Origin: Microtetraspora malaysiensis
GTDB taxonomy: Bacteria; Actinomycetota; Actinomycetes; Streptosporangiales; Streptosporangiaceae
NCBI RefSeq assembly: GCF_001528665.1
Contig: NZ_BBYJ01000009.1
Location: 62,001 to 126,000, forward strand
Length of the DNA: 64,000 nucleotides
Direction: 5' to 3'
A program made the position numbers and the translations under genes. Of the stretch, positions 9,190-17,918 are shown in pieces; position 1 is the stretch's first letter, and each line of letters opens with the position of its first letter. A model generated the notes under the pieces. It did no database searches. It had not been told where the DNA came from and saw only the letters and a program-made list of their open reading frames with translations.

Positions 9190-9193
9190 GTGA
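8909..9193 (+). CDS. Possible small protein translationally coupled to the FHA gene
   Basis: A 94-codon frame that starts with GTG after an AGGAG sequence and ends in a TGA overlapping the FHA gene's GTG (GTGA). The overlap and the ribosome site favour translation. Against it, about 80% of its third codon positions are G or C, lower than I would expect for this genome, and the product has no recognisable domain. It may be a leader peptide setting translation of the FHA gene, or simply chance. Confidence 0.25.
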   Translation: MASPQSVGAPTREPFGVVPAPRTAAGRSDVRARASGSGWPQEGCMPFFLLRSGVIDLVSPSVTFRAPPPADGFPVSAPMPVPFNWWGFRKGRVQ

Positions 9194-10746
9194 CGGAACA
9201 GGGCGTGGGAGTGGTCCGCCCGCTGCCGGGAGATGGCGTCGTCGCTCATGTGAACGGCCTGCTGCTGGTCTGCGGAGCCGAGGACCAGCCGGTCGATGAG
9301 CTGCTCGCGGCGCTACGCGAGACCGCGACCTCCGGCGGGGACGGCCGGGCGCTGGCGCGCCGGGTCGCCCAGGTCCTGGCCGGGACGATGGACCGGACCA
9401 CGGGCGAGCCGGTCGCCTGCGCGATCGCCGGCCCGACCGACGGCGGCGTCGCGGTCCTGGTCAGCGGCGCGGCCGAGGCCAGCGTGCGCGGCGGGCCCGA
9501 CGGCGACGTCCATCTTGCCGGGCGTGACGCGCTCACCTGGACCGACCGCCTGGTGCGCGGCCCGGTGACGTCGATCGAGCTGCGCCTCCCCGGCGCCGGC
9601 CCCTCCAGCCCGTACGCGCGGCTGGACGGCGGCGTGGTGACGGGCGCCGGCCTGGTCCAGGATTTCACCGAGACCGGAGGGGTCGCCTTCCCGCCGCCAC
9701 CGCCGAGGCGGCAGCCGACGCCGGCTCCGGTGGCGCCGCCGGCGCCCGAGCCGATCGTCGCGCGCGAGCCGGTCGTTCCGCCGCCGTCGCCCTTCGCGCC
9801 GATGGAGCCGCCGTTCCCGCCCGGGGAGCCGCACCGGGAGCCGCAGGCGCCGCCGTCGCCCTTCCCCAGGACCGACCCCGACCGCGACTCGGGACCGTTC
9901 GCCCCGGTGACGCCCGACCCGCTGCCGTACTCCATCGCGCCGAACGACTCCGGCCCCTACCCGGCGCCGTTCGCCGAGGCGTCGCCGTACCCCGCGCCGC
10001 CCGTGCCCGGCCCGGAGATCTCCGGCCCGCCGTCCGGTCCGATCCTGGGGCTCGGCCCCGGCCCGATCGGCGAGGCGTTCCCGGGCCACTCCACCGGCCC
10101 GCAGCCGGAGCTGGGGTCCTTGGGAGGCAACGAGGACGAGGGGTCGTTGTACGACAGCGGAGGGTTCGAGCCGTTCCTGGGCTCTTCCCCGGCCGGTTCG
10201 TCGTCGGCGCCGCCAGAGGAGGAGGTGGGGGACTCCACCCAGCTCGACTCCACGCCGTCGTCGGACCCGATGCCCATGGTCTACGGCGTCGACTGCAAGA
10301 ACGACCACTTCAACGACCCGCGGGCGCAGTTCTGCGCGGTCTGCGGCGTTCCCGTCCCCGGGCACGTGCTCGTGCCGTACAAGGGGGCGCGGCCGTCGCT
10401 CGGGGTGCTGGTGCTCGACGACGGCGTCACACTGAGCCTCGACTCGGACTACGTGCTCGGGCGCGACCCGGAGCGGGCGCCCGAGGCGCAGTCGGGTGAG
10501 GCGCGCCCGGCCAGGGTGACCAGCCCCGACGGTTCGGTGTCGCGGCGCCACCTGCGGATCACGCTCGACGGCTGGGACGTCACGCTCGTCGATCTCGGTT
10601 CGGTCAACGGCACCCAGATCCAGCCGCCGGGCGACCCGAACTTCTACGACATCCCGCCGAACGAGGTCGTCGCCATCGCTCCGGGCACGACCGTGCGGAT
10701 CGGGGTCTCCCGCACCATGCGCTACGAGCCGCGCCGTACGGCCTGA
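9190..10746 (+). CDS. FHA-domain protein with proline-rich linker and zinc-ribbon-like motif
   Basis: Protein of 518 residues started by GTG at 9190 after a GGAAAGGGAGAG ribosome site. Residues 1-150 form a globular region of unknown type (DGVVAHVNGLLLVCG, repeated LARRVAQVLAGTM-like helices) that resembles PP2C-like phosphatase or sensor folds only loosely. Residues about 160-355 are a low-complexity Pro/Ser/Glu-rich linker. A Cys cluster (CKNDHFNDPRAQFCAVC) around 370-385 suggests a zinc ribbon. The C-terminal FHA domain has VLGRDPE, VSRRHLRI and LGSVNGTQI, the phosphothreonine-binding loops. It probably reads out Ser/Thr kinase signalling, but the partner kinase is unknown. The gene ends with a hairpin facing the TetR gene. 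Confidence 0.85.
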   Translation: MTEQGVGVVRPLPGDGVVAHVNGLLLVCGAEDQPVDELLAALRETATSGGDGRALARRVAQVLAGTMDRTTGEPVACAIAGPTDGGVAVLVSGAAEASVRGGPDGDVHLAGRDALTWTDRLVRGPVTSIELRLPGAGPSSPYARLDGGVVTGAGLVQDFTETGGVAFPPPPPRRQPTPAPVAPPAPEPIVAREPVVPPPSPFAPMEPPFPPGEPHREPQAPPSPFPRTDPDRDSGPFAPVTPDPLPYSIAPNDSGPYPAPFAEASPYPAPPVPGPEISGPPSGPILGLGPGPIGEAFPGHSTGPQPELGSLGGNEDEGSLYDSGGFEPFLGSSPAGSSSAPPEEEVGDSTQLDSTPSSDPMPMVYGVDCKNDHFNDPRAQFCAVCGVPVPGHVLVPYKGARPSLGVLVLDDGVTLSLDSDYVLGRDPERAPEAQSGEARPARVTSPDGSVSRRHLRITLDGWDVTLVDLGSVNGTQIQPPGDPNFYDIPPNEVVAIAPGTTVRIGVSRTMRYEPRRTA

Positions 10747-10752
10747 GCCGGC

Positions 10753-10773
10753 AGGGCCCGTTCCGCGGGCCCT
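10753..10773 (+). terminator. Hairpin after the FHA gene
   Basis: AGGGCCCG at 10753-10760 pairs perfectly with CGGGCCCT at 10766-10773 around a TTCCG loop, a few bases past the FHA stop codon. The position between convergent genes suits a terminator. Confidence 0.5.
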
Positions 10774-10819
10774 CGGCGTCGCGCTCCCGGGATCATCGTG
10801 CCCCGGGGGCGCGCGGGCG

Positions 10820-11425
10820 TCAGCGGCCGGCGAGCCGGTCCAGCTCGCGGAGGATGAGGCGTTCGAGCCGCTCCGGGGACATCCGGTCGGGGTAGAGGAG
10901 CCGGTGCGCGCTGAGCCCGTCGACCAGCGCGAGCAGCCGCTCGGTCACGTCGTCGAGGTCCTCGCCGAGGTCGGCGGCCGCGCGGATCTCTCCGGCCTCG
11001 GCCGCCGAGGAGAGCAGGCTGCGCACGAGGTAGCGCAGCTCGGCCGCGTCCTCACGCTGGAGGGCGAGGAGCGCCGGGCTGCTCAGGCCGCGTCCCCAGA
11101 AGCCGACCTCGAGGCCGGTCTCGGCGGCCCGCTCCTCGTCGAGTGGCAGGTTGTCCAGCAGGACCTCGCGCAGCGCGGCGAGGCCGGTGAGCCCGGCCAG
11201 CTTGTCCTTCAGCCGGTTGGCGATGCGGCGGTGCGAGTCGCGCAGGGCCGACAGGAGGATGTCGTCCTTGTCGGCGAAGTAGTGCGTGAGCACGCCGTTG
11301 GAGTAGCCCGCCTCCTTGGCGATCGCGCGGGTGGTCGCGCCCTCGACGCCGTCGCGCAGGATGACCCGCCGGGCCGCCGCCATCACCTCGTCCCGCCGCT
11401 CGGCGTGGTCCACGATCTTCGGCAT
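10820..11425 (-). CDS. TetR-family transcriptional regulator
   Basis: DNA-binding repressor of 201 residues. The N-terminal helix-turn-helix is typical of TetR (VILRDGVEGATTRAIAKEAGYSNG then VLTHYFADKDDIL in parts), and the C-terminal helical region would bind an unknown ligand. The start is set by the ATG at 11425 with GGGGGAA eight bases upstream; longer in-frame starts would run into the divergent operator. It is divergent from a PfkB kinase/aminotransferase operon and almost certainly controls it and itself through the palindrome in the 58-base gap. Confidence 0.93.
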   Translation of the reverse strand: MPKIVDHAERRDEVMAAARRVILRDGVEGATTRAIAKEAGYSNGVLTHYFADKDDILLSALRDSHRRIANRLKDKLAGLTGLAALREVLLDNLPLDEERAAETGLEVGFWGRGLSSPALLALQREDAAELRYLVRSLLSSAAEAGEIRAAADLGEDLDDVTERLLALVDGLSAHRLLYPDRMSPERLERLILRELDRLAGR

Positions 11426-11445
11426 CCCGATTCCCCCTTCGTCTG

Positions 11446-11476
11446 TTGACATTTTAGTCGGACGTCCGTCTATTAT
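11446..11476 (+). promoter_or_regulatory. Promoter of the PfkB kinase operon with overlapping TetR operator
   Basis: A perfect -35 TTGACA (11446-11451) and -10 TATTAT (11471-11476) are 19 bases apart. Between them lies the near-perfect palindrome TAGTCGGACGTCCGTCTA (11455-11472, 8 of 9 arms paired), which overlaps the -10 box. A bound repressor there would block polymerase. The ATG begins seven bases after the -10, so the transcript should be leaderless. Confidence 0.75.
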
Positions 11477-11483
11477 CCCGGGC

Positions 11484-12392
11484 ATGACGGTCGTCACCCT
11501 CGGCGTCCACATCGTGGACGTACTGGCCCGCCCGGTCGAATCCATCCCTCAGGGCCAGGACACACATCTGCTCGAACAGATCCGCATCACGGCGGCCGGG
11601 GCCGCCGCGGGCACCGCGGTCGACCTGGCCGCGATCGGGCTCCCGGTCGCCTCCATGGGGGTGGTGGGCGACGACGAGCTCGGCGACTTCCTCGTCATGA
11701 TCATGCGACGGCGCGGGGTGGACGTCTCCGGGATCGCCCGCAGGCCGGGCGAGCAGACCGCCGCGTCGATCCTGCCGATCCGGCCGGACGGCGGCCGCCC
11801 GTCCTTCCACGTGCCGGGGGCGAACCTCGGGCTGGCCACGGCCGACCTCGACAAGGACCGCGTCCTGGGGGCGTCCGTGCTCCACCTCGGCGGCATGGAC
11901 GTCACCTGGGGCCTGCACGACCCCGCGTTCTTCGCCCTGCTGGACGAGGCCCGCGCGGGCGGCACGGTGGTCACGATGGACCTGCTGTCCAACATGCCGG
12001 ACCTCGTCGCCGGCGCGCGGACCTTCCTTCCCCACGTCGACCACGTCCTGCCCAACGAGGAGCAGGCGCTCATGCTGACCGGCGCGGGCGACGTCGAGGA
12101 GGCGGCCGGCGCCCTGCTCGCCGCGGGACCGTCCGGCGCGGTGATCACGCTCGGTGGCGAGGGCAGCCTGGTGGCCACCGCCGGCGGCCGGGTCCGGATC
12201 CCCGCGCTCGACGTCCCGGTGGTCGACACCACCGGCTGCGGCGACGCGTACTGCGCGGGCTACATCGCCGGCCTCCTCGGGGGCCGCGACGCCGTCGGCG
12301 CCGCCCGGCTCGGCACCGCGCTCGCCGCCAGGGTCGCCGGAGGACTGGGCAGCGACGCGGGCCTCGCCGGGCTCGACCCGGCCACCCTGTGA
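11484..12392 (+). CDS. PfkB-family carbohydrate kinase
   Basis: Ribokinase-fold sugar or nucleoside kinase of 302 residues. It has the N-terminal substrate region with the di-Gly segment around AAGAAAGTAVDLAAIGLPV, an internal DLLSNMPDL/NEEQALMLTG region, and the C-terminal signature DTTGCGDAYCAGY with the catalytic Asp. The usual Ala of DTTGAGD is Cys here. The substrate cannot be told from sequence. It is the first gene of a two-gene operon with an aminotransferase, behind a TetR-controlled leaderless promoter. Confidence 0.9.
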   Translation: MTVVTLGVHIVDVLARPVESIPQGQDTHLLEQIRITAAGAAAGTAVDLAAIGLPVASMGVVGDDELGDFLVMIMRRRGVDVSGIARRPGEQTAASILPIRPDGGRPSFHVPGANLGLATADLDKDRVLGASVLHLGGMDVTWGLHDPAFFALLDEARAGGTVVTMDLLSNMPDLVAGARTFLPHVDHVLPNEEQALMLTGAGDVEEAAGALLAAGPSGAVITLGGEGSLVATAGGRVRIPALDVPVVDTTGCGDAYCAGYIAGLLGGRDAVGAARLGTALAARVAGGLGSDAGLAGLDPATL

Positions 12393-12421
12393 CCACCCCG
12401 ACAGGACGAAGGAGCTCTCCC

Positions 12422-13648
12422 GTGACCGGATTCTCGGACGCGTCGCTGCGCGAACGCGCCGCCAAGGTCGTCCCCGGCGGCATGTACGGCCACCTCAACG
12501 CCGCCCTGCACGGCGACGCCTACCCCCAGTTCTTCGTACGCGGCGAAGGCGCCCGGCAGTGGGACGCCGACGGCCGCGAGTACGTCGACCTGATGTGCAG
12601 CTGGGGGCCGATGATCGTCGGGCACCGCAACCCCAGGGTCGAGGCCGCCGCCGCGGCCCAGCAGGCGCTCGGCGACTGCCTGAACGGCCCGGGTCCGGTC
12701 ATGGTCGAGCTGGCCGAGCTGCTGGTCGACCTGATCCCGTCGGCGGACTGGGCGATGTTCTCCAAGAACGGCACCGATGCCACCACGCAGGCGCTCATGG
12801 TGGCCCGCGCGGCGACCGGGCGGACCAAGGCGCTGGTCGCGCACGGCGCCTACCACGGCGCGGACCCCTGGTGCACGCCCGGCCTGTCCGGCACCACCCC
12901 GAACCAGCGGGCCGACACCGTCGAGTTCACGTACAACGACCTGGCGAGCGCGGAGGCCGCGGCGGAGGAGGCGGGGGACGTCGCCGCGATCCTGGTGACC
13001 CCGTTCAAGCACGACTCGTTCGAGGACCAGGAGTTCGCCGAGGCGGACTTCGCCCGGGGGCTGCGCGCCCTCGCCGACCGGATCGGCGCCGCCCTGGTCA
13101 TCGACGACGTGCGCGCGGGCTGGCGGCTCGACCTGCGCGGCTCCTGGGAGCCCTTCGGCGTCCGCCCGGACCTGACCGCGTGGAGCAAGGCGATGGCGAA
13201 CGGCTTCCCGATCGCCGCCGTCACCGGTGTGGACGCCCTGCGCGGCCCGGCGCAGACGCTGTACTCCACCGGATCCTTCTGGTTCTCGGCGACCGCCATG
13301 GCGGCGGCCAAGGCGACCATCGAGATCCTGCGCGAGACCGACGGCCCCGCCCTCATGGAGCGCGCGGGGACCCGCCTGCGGGAGGGCCTGGCCGCGCAGG
13401 CGGCCTCCCACGGGTTCGTGATCAAGCAGACCGGCCCGGTGTCGATCCCCTGGTTGTCCTTCGCGGACGACGCCACCCTGGAGAAGGGCATGCGGTGGGC
13501 GGCCGCCTGCCTGAGCGAGGGCGTCTACCTCCACCCCTGGCACAACTGGTTCCTGTCCACCGCCCACACGGACGAGGAGATCGACCGCGCGCTGCTCGGC
13601 ACCGACGCCGCCTTCGCCAAGCTCAGGGCGGCGTTCGGCGCCGACTGA
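12422..13648 (+). CDS. Class III aminotransferase (glutamate-1-semialdehyde aminomutase-like)
   Basis: PLP-dependent enzyme of 408 residues. Supporting motifs are VVPGGMYGHLN near the N-terminus, YVDLMCSWGPMIVGH, the substrate/PLP-binding KNGTDATTQAL, the acidic IDDVRAGWR and the Schiff-base lysine (about Lys256) in SKAMANGFP. I chose the GTG at 12422 because AGGAG lies seven bases before it. A GTG at 12389 overlapping the kinase stop (GTGA) would add 11 residues without a ribosome site. Clustering with a sugar kinase and a TetR regulator suggests an inducible pathway for an amino-compound, not haem synthesis. This is inference. Confidence 0.88.
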   Translation: MTGFSDASLRERAAKVVPGGMYGHLNAALHGDAYPQFFVRGEGARQWDADGREYVDLMCSWGPMIVGHRNPRVEAAAAAQQALGDCLNGPGPVMVELAELLVDLIPSADWAMFSKNGTDATTQALMVARAATGRTKALVAHGAYHGADPWCTPGLSGTTPNQRADTVEFTYNDLASAEAAAEEAGDVAAILVTPFKHDSFEDQEFAEADFARGLRALADRIGAALVIDDVRAGWRLDLRGSWEPFGVRPDLTAWSKAMANGFPIAAVTGVDALRGPAQTLYSTGSFWFSATAMAAAKATIEILRETDGPALMERAGTRLREGLAAQAASHGFVIKQTGPVSIPWLSFADDATLEKGMRWAAACLSEGVYLHPWHNWFLSTAHTDEEIDRALLGTDAAFAKLRAAFGAD

Positions 13649-13666
13649 CGCAGTATCGGTCGGGGT

Positions 13667-14764
13667 TCAGCGGGTGCGCGACCACTGGATGTCGTCCACG
13701 CGGGTGCCGTCGGGGCCGGGCAGCAGGCCCTTGACGAGCACCTCCTGGACGAACCCCGCGCGCTCCAGCACCCGCTGCGAGGCCGGGTTGTCGGGCGCGG
13801 TGCCCGCGATGAGCCGGCGCAGCCGGGTGTGCGTGAACGCCCAGTCCGCGAGCAGGTCCACGGCGCGCGTGACCAGGCCGCGCCCGCGGAACTCGGGACG
13901 CAGGCCGTAGCCGATCATCGCCTGGTCGAGTGGCGGGACGACGTTCGCGAGCTGGATGTCGCCCGCGTACTCGCCGGTGACGGCGTCCCGGATCGCCATC
14001 TCGGCCGCGAGGCCGGCCAGCCACCGATGGCGGGCGTACCGGCAGCGCTCCTCGGACTCGGCGTACTGCGGCGGCTCCGGGGGCACGCGGCGCATGTAGA
14101 TGTCGGGGAGGGACACCGTGGCGTTGTAGTCGCCGGCGTCCGCGACGGTGAGGGGCGTCAGCCGCACGACGCCGTCGGTCAGCTCGTCGCCGGGGAAGAA
14201 GGGCAGGTACGGCCGGATCGCGTCGCCGGGATCGGACGTCAGGCGGGCGAAGTACGCCACGTCGGCGCGCGAGCCGTCGCGCCGGTTCGACGCGCCGCGC
14301 AGCACCCCCTCGCGCCGGAAGCCCGCGGCGCATGCGACCCGCTGGCTGGCGATGTTCTCGACGTCGGCTTGCAGGGCGACCCGGGGGACGCCCTGGGCGA
14401 AGGCCAGCTCGGCCAGCGCCCGGGTGACGGCGGTGGCGACCCCGCGGCCGCGCGCCCACGGGGCCACCCAGTATCCGACCTCGCTGTTGCCGAACCGGTC
14501 GGCGGGCTTGAGCCCGGCCGCGCCGAGGAACTCGCCGGTGTCCGAATCGGTGATCGCGTAGTCCGCGCCCCCGCCCTCCCACGTCGCGCGGGAGATTTCG
14601 TTGATCCAGTTCAGTGCGTCCTCGCGGGTGTACGGCGACGGCATTACCGGGAGGAACCGGGCGGTCTCGGGGTTGTCGCAGGCCCGCGCGACCGCGTCGG
14701 CGTCGGCCTCCACGGCCCTGCGCAGCGTGTACGGCCCGGCGGAAACCATGTTTTCGGGGTACAT
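13667..14764 (-). CDS. Tandem GNAT acetyltransferase
   Basis: Protein of 365 residues made of two GCN5-related acetyltransferase domains of the RimJ/RimL type. The first (about 10-180) has the acetyl-CoA loop APWARGRGVATAV followed by ADVENIASQRVACAAGF. The second (about 200-360) has RPEFRGRGLVTRAV and DNPASQRVLERAGF. Both keep the Q/R-x-x-G-x-G/A loop, so both could bind acetyl-CoA. The acceptor is unknown. It converges on the aminotransferase gene and is divergent from trmI. The start may be the ATG at 14764 or the one five codons later; neither has a clear ribosome site. Confidence 0.88.
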   Translation of the reverse strand: MYPENMVSAGPYTLRRAVEADADAVARACDNPETARFLPVMPSPYTREDALNWINEISRATWEGGGADYAITDSDTGEFLGAAGLKPADRFGNSEVGYWVAPWARGRGVATAVTRALAELAFAQGVPRVALQADVENIASQRVACAAGFRREGVLRGASNRRDGSRADVAYFARLTSDPGDAIRPYLPFFPGDELTDGVVRLTPLTVADAGDYNATVSLPDIYMRRVPPEPPQYAESEERCRYARHRWLAGLAAEMAIRDAVTGEYAGDIQLANVVPPLDQAMIGYGLRPEFRGRGLVTRAVDLLADWAFTHTRLRRLIAGTAPDNPASQRVLERAGFVQEVLVKGLLPGPDGTRVDDIQWSRTR

Positions 14765-14897
14765 ACGGTGGTTCTACCAGCGTGAGCCGATTCGCCGCGA
14801 CAGGGTTACGGACGCGGCGGCCCGGAAGACCGGGGGAGGAGACGGGGCGGGGCCGGGACGCGATTGGTACAGGTCGAACACGGATAGCCTTGGCGCC

Positions 14898-15761
14898 ATG
14901 GGTTTTCGCAGGCACGGGCCGTTCCAGGCCGGAGATCAGGTTCAGCTCACCGATCCGAAGGACAAGCGGCACACGGTGACGTTGAAAGAGGGTGGCGTCT
15001 TCCACACCCACAAGGGCTCCATCCCGCATGACGACCTGATCGGGCAGCCCGAGGGCTCTGTGGTCCGCTCGTCGGGAGGCACCGCGTATGTCGCCTTCCG
15101 TCACCTGTTGCAGGACTACGCGGTGTCGATGCCGCGCGGCGCGGCGGTGGTCTATCCGAAGGACGCCGCGCAGATCGTCGCCATGGCGGACATCTTCCCC
15201 GGGGCCCGTGTGGTCGAGGCGGGGGTCGGCTCGGGCGCGCTGACGTGCTTCCTGCTGCGGGCCGTCGGCGCGGAGGGCTCGGTCACCTCCTACGAGCGGC
15301 GCGCCGACTTCGCCGAGGTCGCCACCAAGAACGTGGAGAAGTTCTACGGCGGCCCGATGAACCAGTGGCGGCTGGTGGTCGGCGACTTCGTCTCCGCCCT
15401 CGACGAGCAGGACGTCGACCGCGTCGTCCTCGACATGCTCGCCCCGTGGGAGTGCGTCGACGCCGCGGCCAAGGCGCTCACCCCCGGTGGCGTGATCTGC
15501 TGTTATGTCGCGACGACCACACAGCTCTCAAGAACCGTTGAAACCCTCAGGGAACACGGGAGTTTCACGGAGCCCCATGCGTGGGAGACCTTGGTTCGCG
15601 ACTGGCATGTGGAAGGGCTCGCGGTACGCCCCGACCACCGCATGGTGGGGCACACCGGGTTCCTTGTCACGGCTCGCCGCATGGCGGACGGCGTCACGCC
15701 GCCGCCGAGGCGCAGGCGCCCCGCCAAGGGGGCGTACGGAGAGGGGACCGACTCGATATGA
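14898..15761 (+). CDS. trmI: tRNA (adenine-58-N1)-methyltransferase
   Basis: SAM-dependent enzyme of 287 residues that makes m1A58 in the T-loop of tRNAs. An N-terminal beta domain (RHGPFQAGDQVQLTDPKDK, HTHKGSIPHDDLIG) precedes a Rossmann domain with the SAM motif VVEAGVGSGALT and the DMLAPWE motif near the active site. The C-terminus ends in a basic tail. The ATG at 14898 is favoured because TAGCCT (14885-14890) ends seven bases before it, again fitting a leaderless message. This gene lies just upstream of the proteasomal ATPase in many actinobacteria, and the order is kept here. Confidence 0.93.
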   Translation: MGFRRHGPFQAGDQVQLTDPKDKRHTVTLKEGGVFHTHKGSIPHDDLIGQPEGSVVRSSGGTAYVAFRHLLQDYAVSMPRGAAVVYPKDAAQIVAMADIFPGARVVEAGVGSGALTCFLLRAVGAEGSVTSYERRADFAEVATKNVEKFYGGPMNQWRLVVGDFVSALDEQDVDRVVLDMLAPWECVDAAAKALTPGGVICCYVATTTQLSRTVETLREHGSFTEPHAWETLVRDWHVEGLAVRPDHRMVGHTGFLVTARRMADGVTPPPRRRRPAKGAYGEGTDSI

Positions 15762-15966
15762 CGATTCAGCCACAAACCGGCAAAACCGCGTGATTTGGGA
15801 ACAACTAGGTGTGTCCCTAATGCTCACCTGAATAAACCGTCCATTCGGTGCTAAACACCGGACACCCGATGTAACTACACGAACACTGCCCGGCCAGGTT
15901 ACGTACAGCGGCAAGATAGGTAGGGTCTTGAGTAGTCGTTCTCGACGGGGAAGGAGGTGACGGGGC
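15762..15966 (+). promoter_or_regulatory. AT-rich leader region of the proteasomal ATPase gene
   Basis: 205 bases clearly poorer in G+C than everything around them. Contents: a small hairpin CGGTG-CTAAA-CACCG (15846-15860), a looser inverted repeat formed by GTGATTTGGGA and TCCCTAATGCTCAC on either side of 15805, a -10-like TAGGGT (15921-15926) with TTACGT 16 bases upstream, and a near-perfect Shine-Dalgarno AAGGAGGTGA (15951-15960). It probably holds the arc promoter and possibly a structured leader. Confidence 0.5.
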
Positions 15967-17730
15967 GTGGCAGCTCGCGACGACGCTGAGGCTCGGGCCG
16001 CGCAGCGCGAACGGGAGGTCGCCGACCTCACAACGCAGGTCTCCTTCCTGCAGGAGGAGATCACCGCACTGCGGCGGAAGCTGGCAGAGTCCCCTCGCCA
16101 GGCCAGGGTCATCGAAGAGCGTCTCCATGAGGCACAGGCCCAGGTGGCCGCCCTCACTGGGCAGAACGAACGGTTGGTCTCGACACTCAAGGAGGCCAGA
16201 GACCAGATCGTCGCATTGAAGGAAGAGGTCGACCGGCTGGCGCAACCGCCGTCCGGGTTCGGCGTCTTCCTGGAGACGAGGGAGGACGGCACGATCGAGG
16301 TGTTCACCGGGGGCCGCAAGCTCCGGGTGAACGTCAGCCCGGCCGTGGACGTGGACTCGCTCCGGCGTGGCCAGGAGGTCATGCTGAACGAGGCGCTCAA
16401 CGTGGTCGAGGTACTCGGCTTCGAAGACGTCGGCGAGATCGTCATGTTGAAGGAGCTCCTCGAGGACGGCGAGCGCGCGCTGGTGATCTCGCACGCCGAC
16501 GAGGAGCGCGTGGTCAAGCTGGCTGACTCGCTGAAGGACCAGCCGGTCCGCGCCGGTGACTCGCTCCTGCTCGAACCTCGTTCCAACTATGTCTACGAAC
16601 GCATTCCCAAGTCCGAGGTCGAGGAGCTGGTGCTCGAGGAGGTGCCGGACATCTCCTACGAGGAGATCGGCGGCCTCTCCCGGCAGATCGAGCAGATCAG
16701 GGACGCGATCGAGCTGCCCTACCTCTACGCCGACCTGTTCCGTGAGCACAAGCTCCGTCCGCCCAAGGGCGTGCTGCTGTACGGCCCGCCCGGGTGCGGC
16801 AAGACGCTCATCGCCAAGGCGGTCGCCAACTCCCTGGCCAAGCAGGTCGCGGAGAAGACCGGCCAGTCCGGCAAGAGCTTCTTCCTCAACATCAAGGGCC
16901 CCGAGCTGCTGAACAAGTACGTCGGCGAGACCGAGCGGCACATCCGCCTGGTCTTCCAGCGGGCGAGGGAGAAGGCGTCCGAGGGCACCCCGGTGATCGT
17001 GTTCTTCGACGAGATGGACTCGATCTTCCGCACCCGGGGGTCCGGCGTCTCCTCCGACGTCGAGAACACCATCGTCCCCCAGCTGCTGTCGGAGATAGAC
17101 GGCGTGGAGGGCCTGGAGAACGTCATCGTCATCGGCGCGTCCAACCGCGAGGACATGATCGACCCGGCGATCCTGCGGCCCGGCCGCCTGGACGTCAAGA
17201 TCAAGATCGAGCGGCCGGACGCCGAGGCGGCGCGGGACATCTTCTCCAAGTACCTCATCAGCGACCTGCCGCTGCACCCCGAGGACCTCACCGAGCACGG
17301 TGACAGCCGGGAGAGCACGATCGCGGAGATGATCCAGCGGGTCGTCGAGCGGATGTACACCGAGAGCGAGGAGAACCGCTTCCTCGAGGTGACCTACGCC
17401 AACGGCGACAAGGAAGTCCTCTACTTCAAGGACTTCAACTCCGGCGCCATGATCCAGAACATCGTGGACCGGGCGAAGAAGATGGCGATCAAGGAGTTCC
17501 TCGACACCAAGCAGAAGGGCCTGCGGATCGCGCACCTGCTGGCCGCCTGCGTGGACGAGTTCTCCGAGAACGAGGACCTGCCCAACACCACCAACCCCGA
17601 CGACTGGGCCCGCATCTCCGGCAAGAAGGGCGAGCGGATCGTCTACATCCGCACCCTCGTGCAGGGCAAGCAGGGCACCGAGGCCGGCCGTTCGATCGAC
17701 ACGGTCGCCAACACCGGCCAGTACCTCTAG
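15967..17730 (+). CDS. arc: Proteasome-associated AAA ATPase (ARC/Mpa)
   Basis: Hexameric unfoldase of 587 residues that recognises Pup and feeds tagged proteins into the 20S proteasome. The N-terminal coiled coil (about 5-90, heptads from AREREVADL-like repeats to LKEEVDRL) binds Pup. Tandem OB domains follow (about 95-240), then the AAA domain with Walker A GPPGCGKT at 273-280, Walker [11 protein letters not shown] and arginine finger region RPGRLD. It ends in GQYL, the C-terminal tail with penultimate Tyr that docks on the proteasome. The GTG start has AAGGAGG nine bases upstream. A strong terminator follows. Confidence 0.98.
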   Translation: MAARDDAEARAAQREREVADLTTQVSFLQEEITALRRKLAESPRQARVIEERLHEAQAQVAALTGQNERLVSTLKEARDQIVALKEEVDRLAQPPSGFGVFLETREDGTIEVFTGGRKLRVNVSPAVDVDSLRRGQEVMLNEALNVVEVLGFEDVGEIVMLKELLEDGERALVISHADEERVVKLADSLKDQPVRAGDSLLLEPRSNYVYERIPKSEVEELVLEEVPDISYEEIGGLSRQIEQIRDAIELPYLYADLFREHKLRPPKGVLLYGPPGCGKTLIAKAVANSLAKQVAEKTGQSGKSFFLNIKGPELLNKYVGETERHIRLVFQRAREKASEGTPVIVFFDEMDSIFRTRGSGVSSDVENTIVPQLLSEIDGVEGLENVIVIGASNREDMIDPAILRPGRLDVKIKIERPDAEAARDIFSKYLISDLPLHPEDLTEHGDSRESTIAEMIQRVVERMYTESEENRFLEVTYANGDKEVLYFKDFNSGAMIQNIVDRAKKMAIKEFLDTKQKGLRIAHLLAACVDEFSENEDLPNTTNPDDWARISGKKGERIVYIRTLVQGKQGTEAGRSIDTVANTGQYL

Positions 17731-17750
17731 TCGCCGGCTCCGGTACACCG

Positions 17751-17781
17751 AAGGCCGGGAGGGGATCTCCCTCCCGGCCTT
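17751..17781 (+). terminator. Strong intrinsic terminator after arc
   Basis: A perfect 13-bp stem (17751-17763 with 17769-17781) closes a GATCT loop, starts with AA and ends in TTT. It lies 20 bases past the arc stop, so arc is probably transcribed separately from dop. Confidence 0.85.
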
Positions 17782-17918
17782 TCCGTATATCCGGAAGCGC
17801 GTCATTTAGGGTGAAATGTACTAATTTCCGGAAAGTGGCGTGAGGATTCCGGAAATTTCGGGGAACCGGGGAGATCGGATTTACGTCAAAGGGGCGTGAT
17901 CTACCTAGGTGTGCGCCC

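Noticed and set aside
15817-17805. A 662-codon minus-strand frame opposite arc
   Set aside because: It mirrors the arc codons, gives a composition-biased protein without domains, and runs through the arc terminator.
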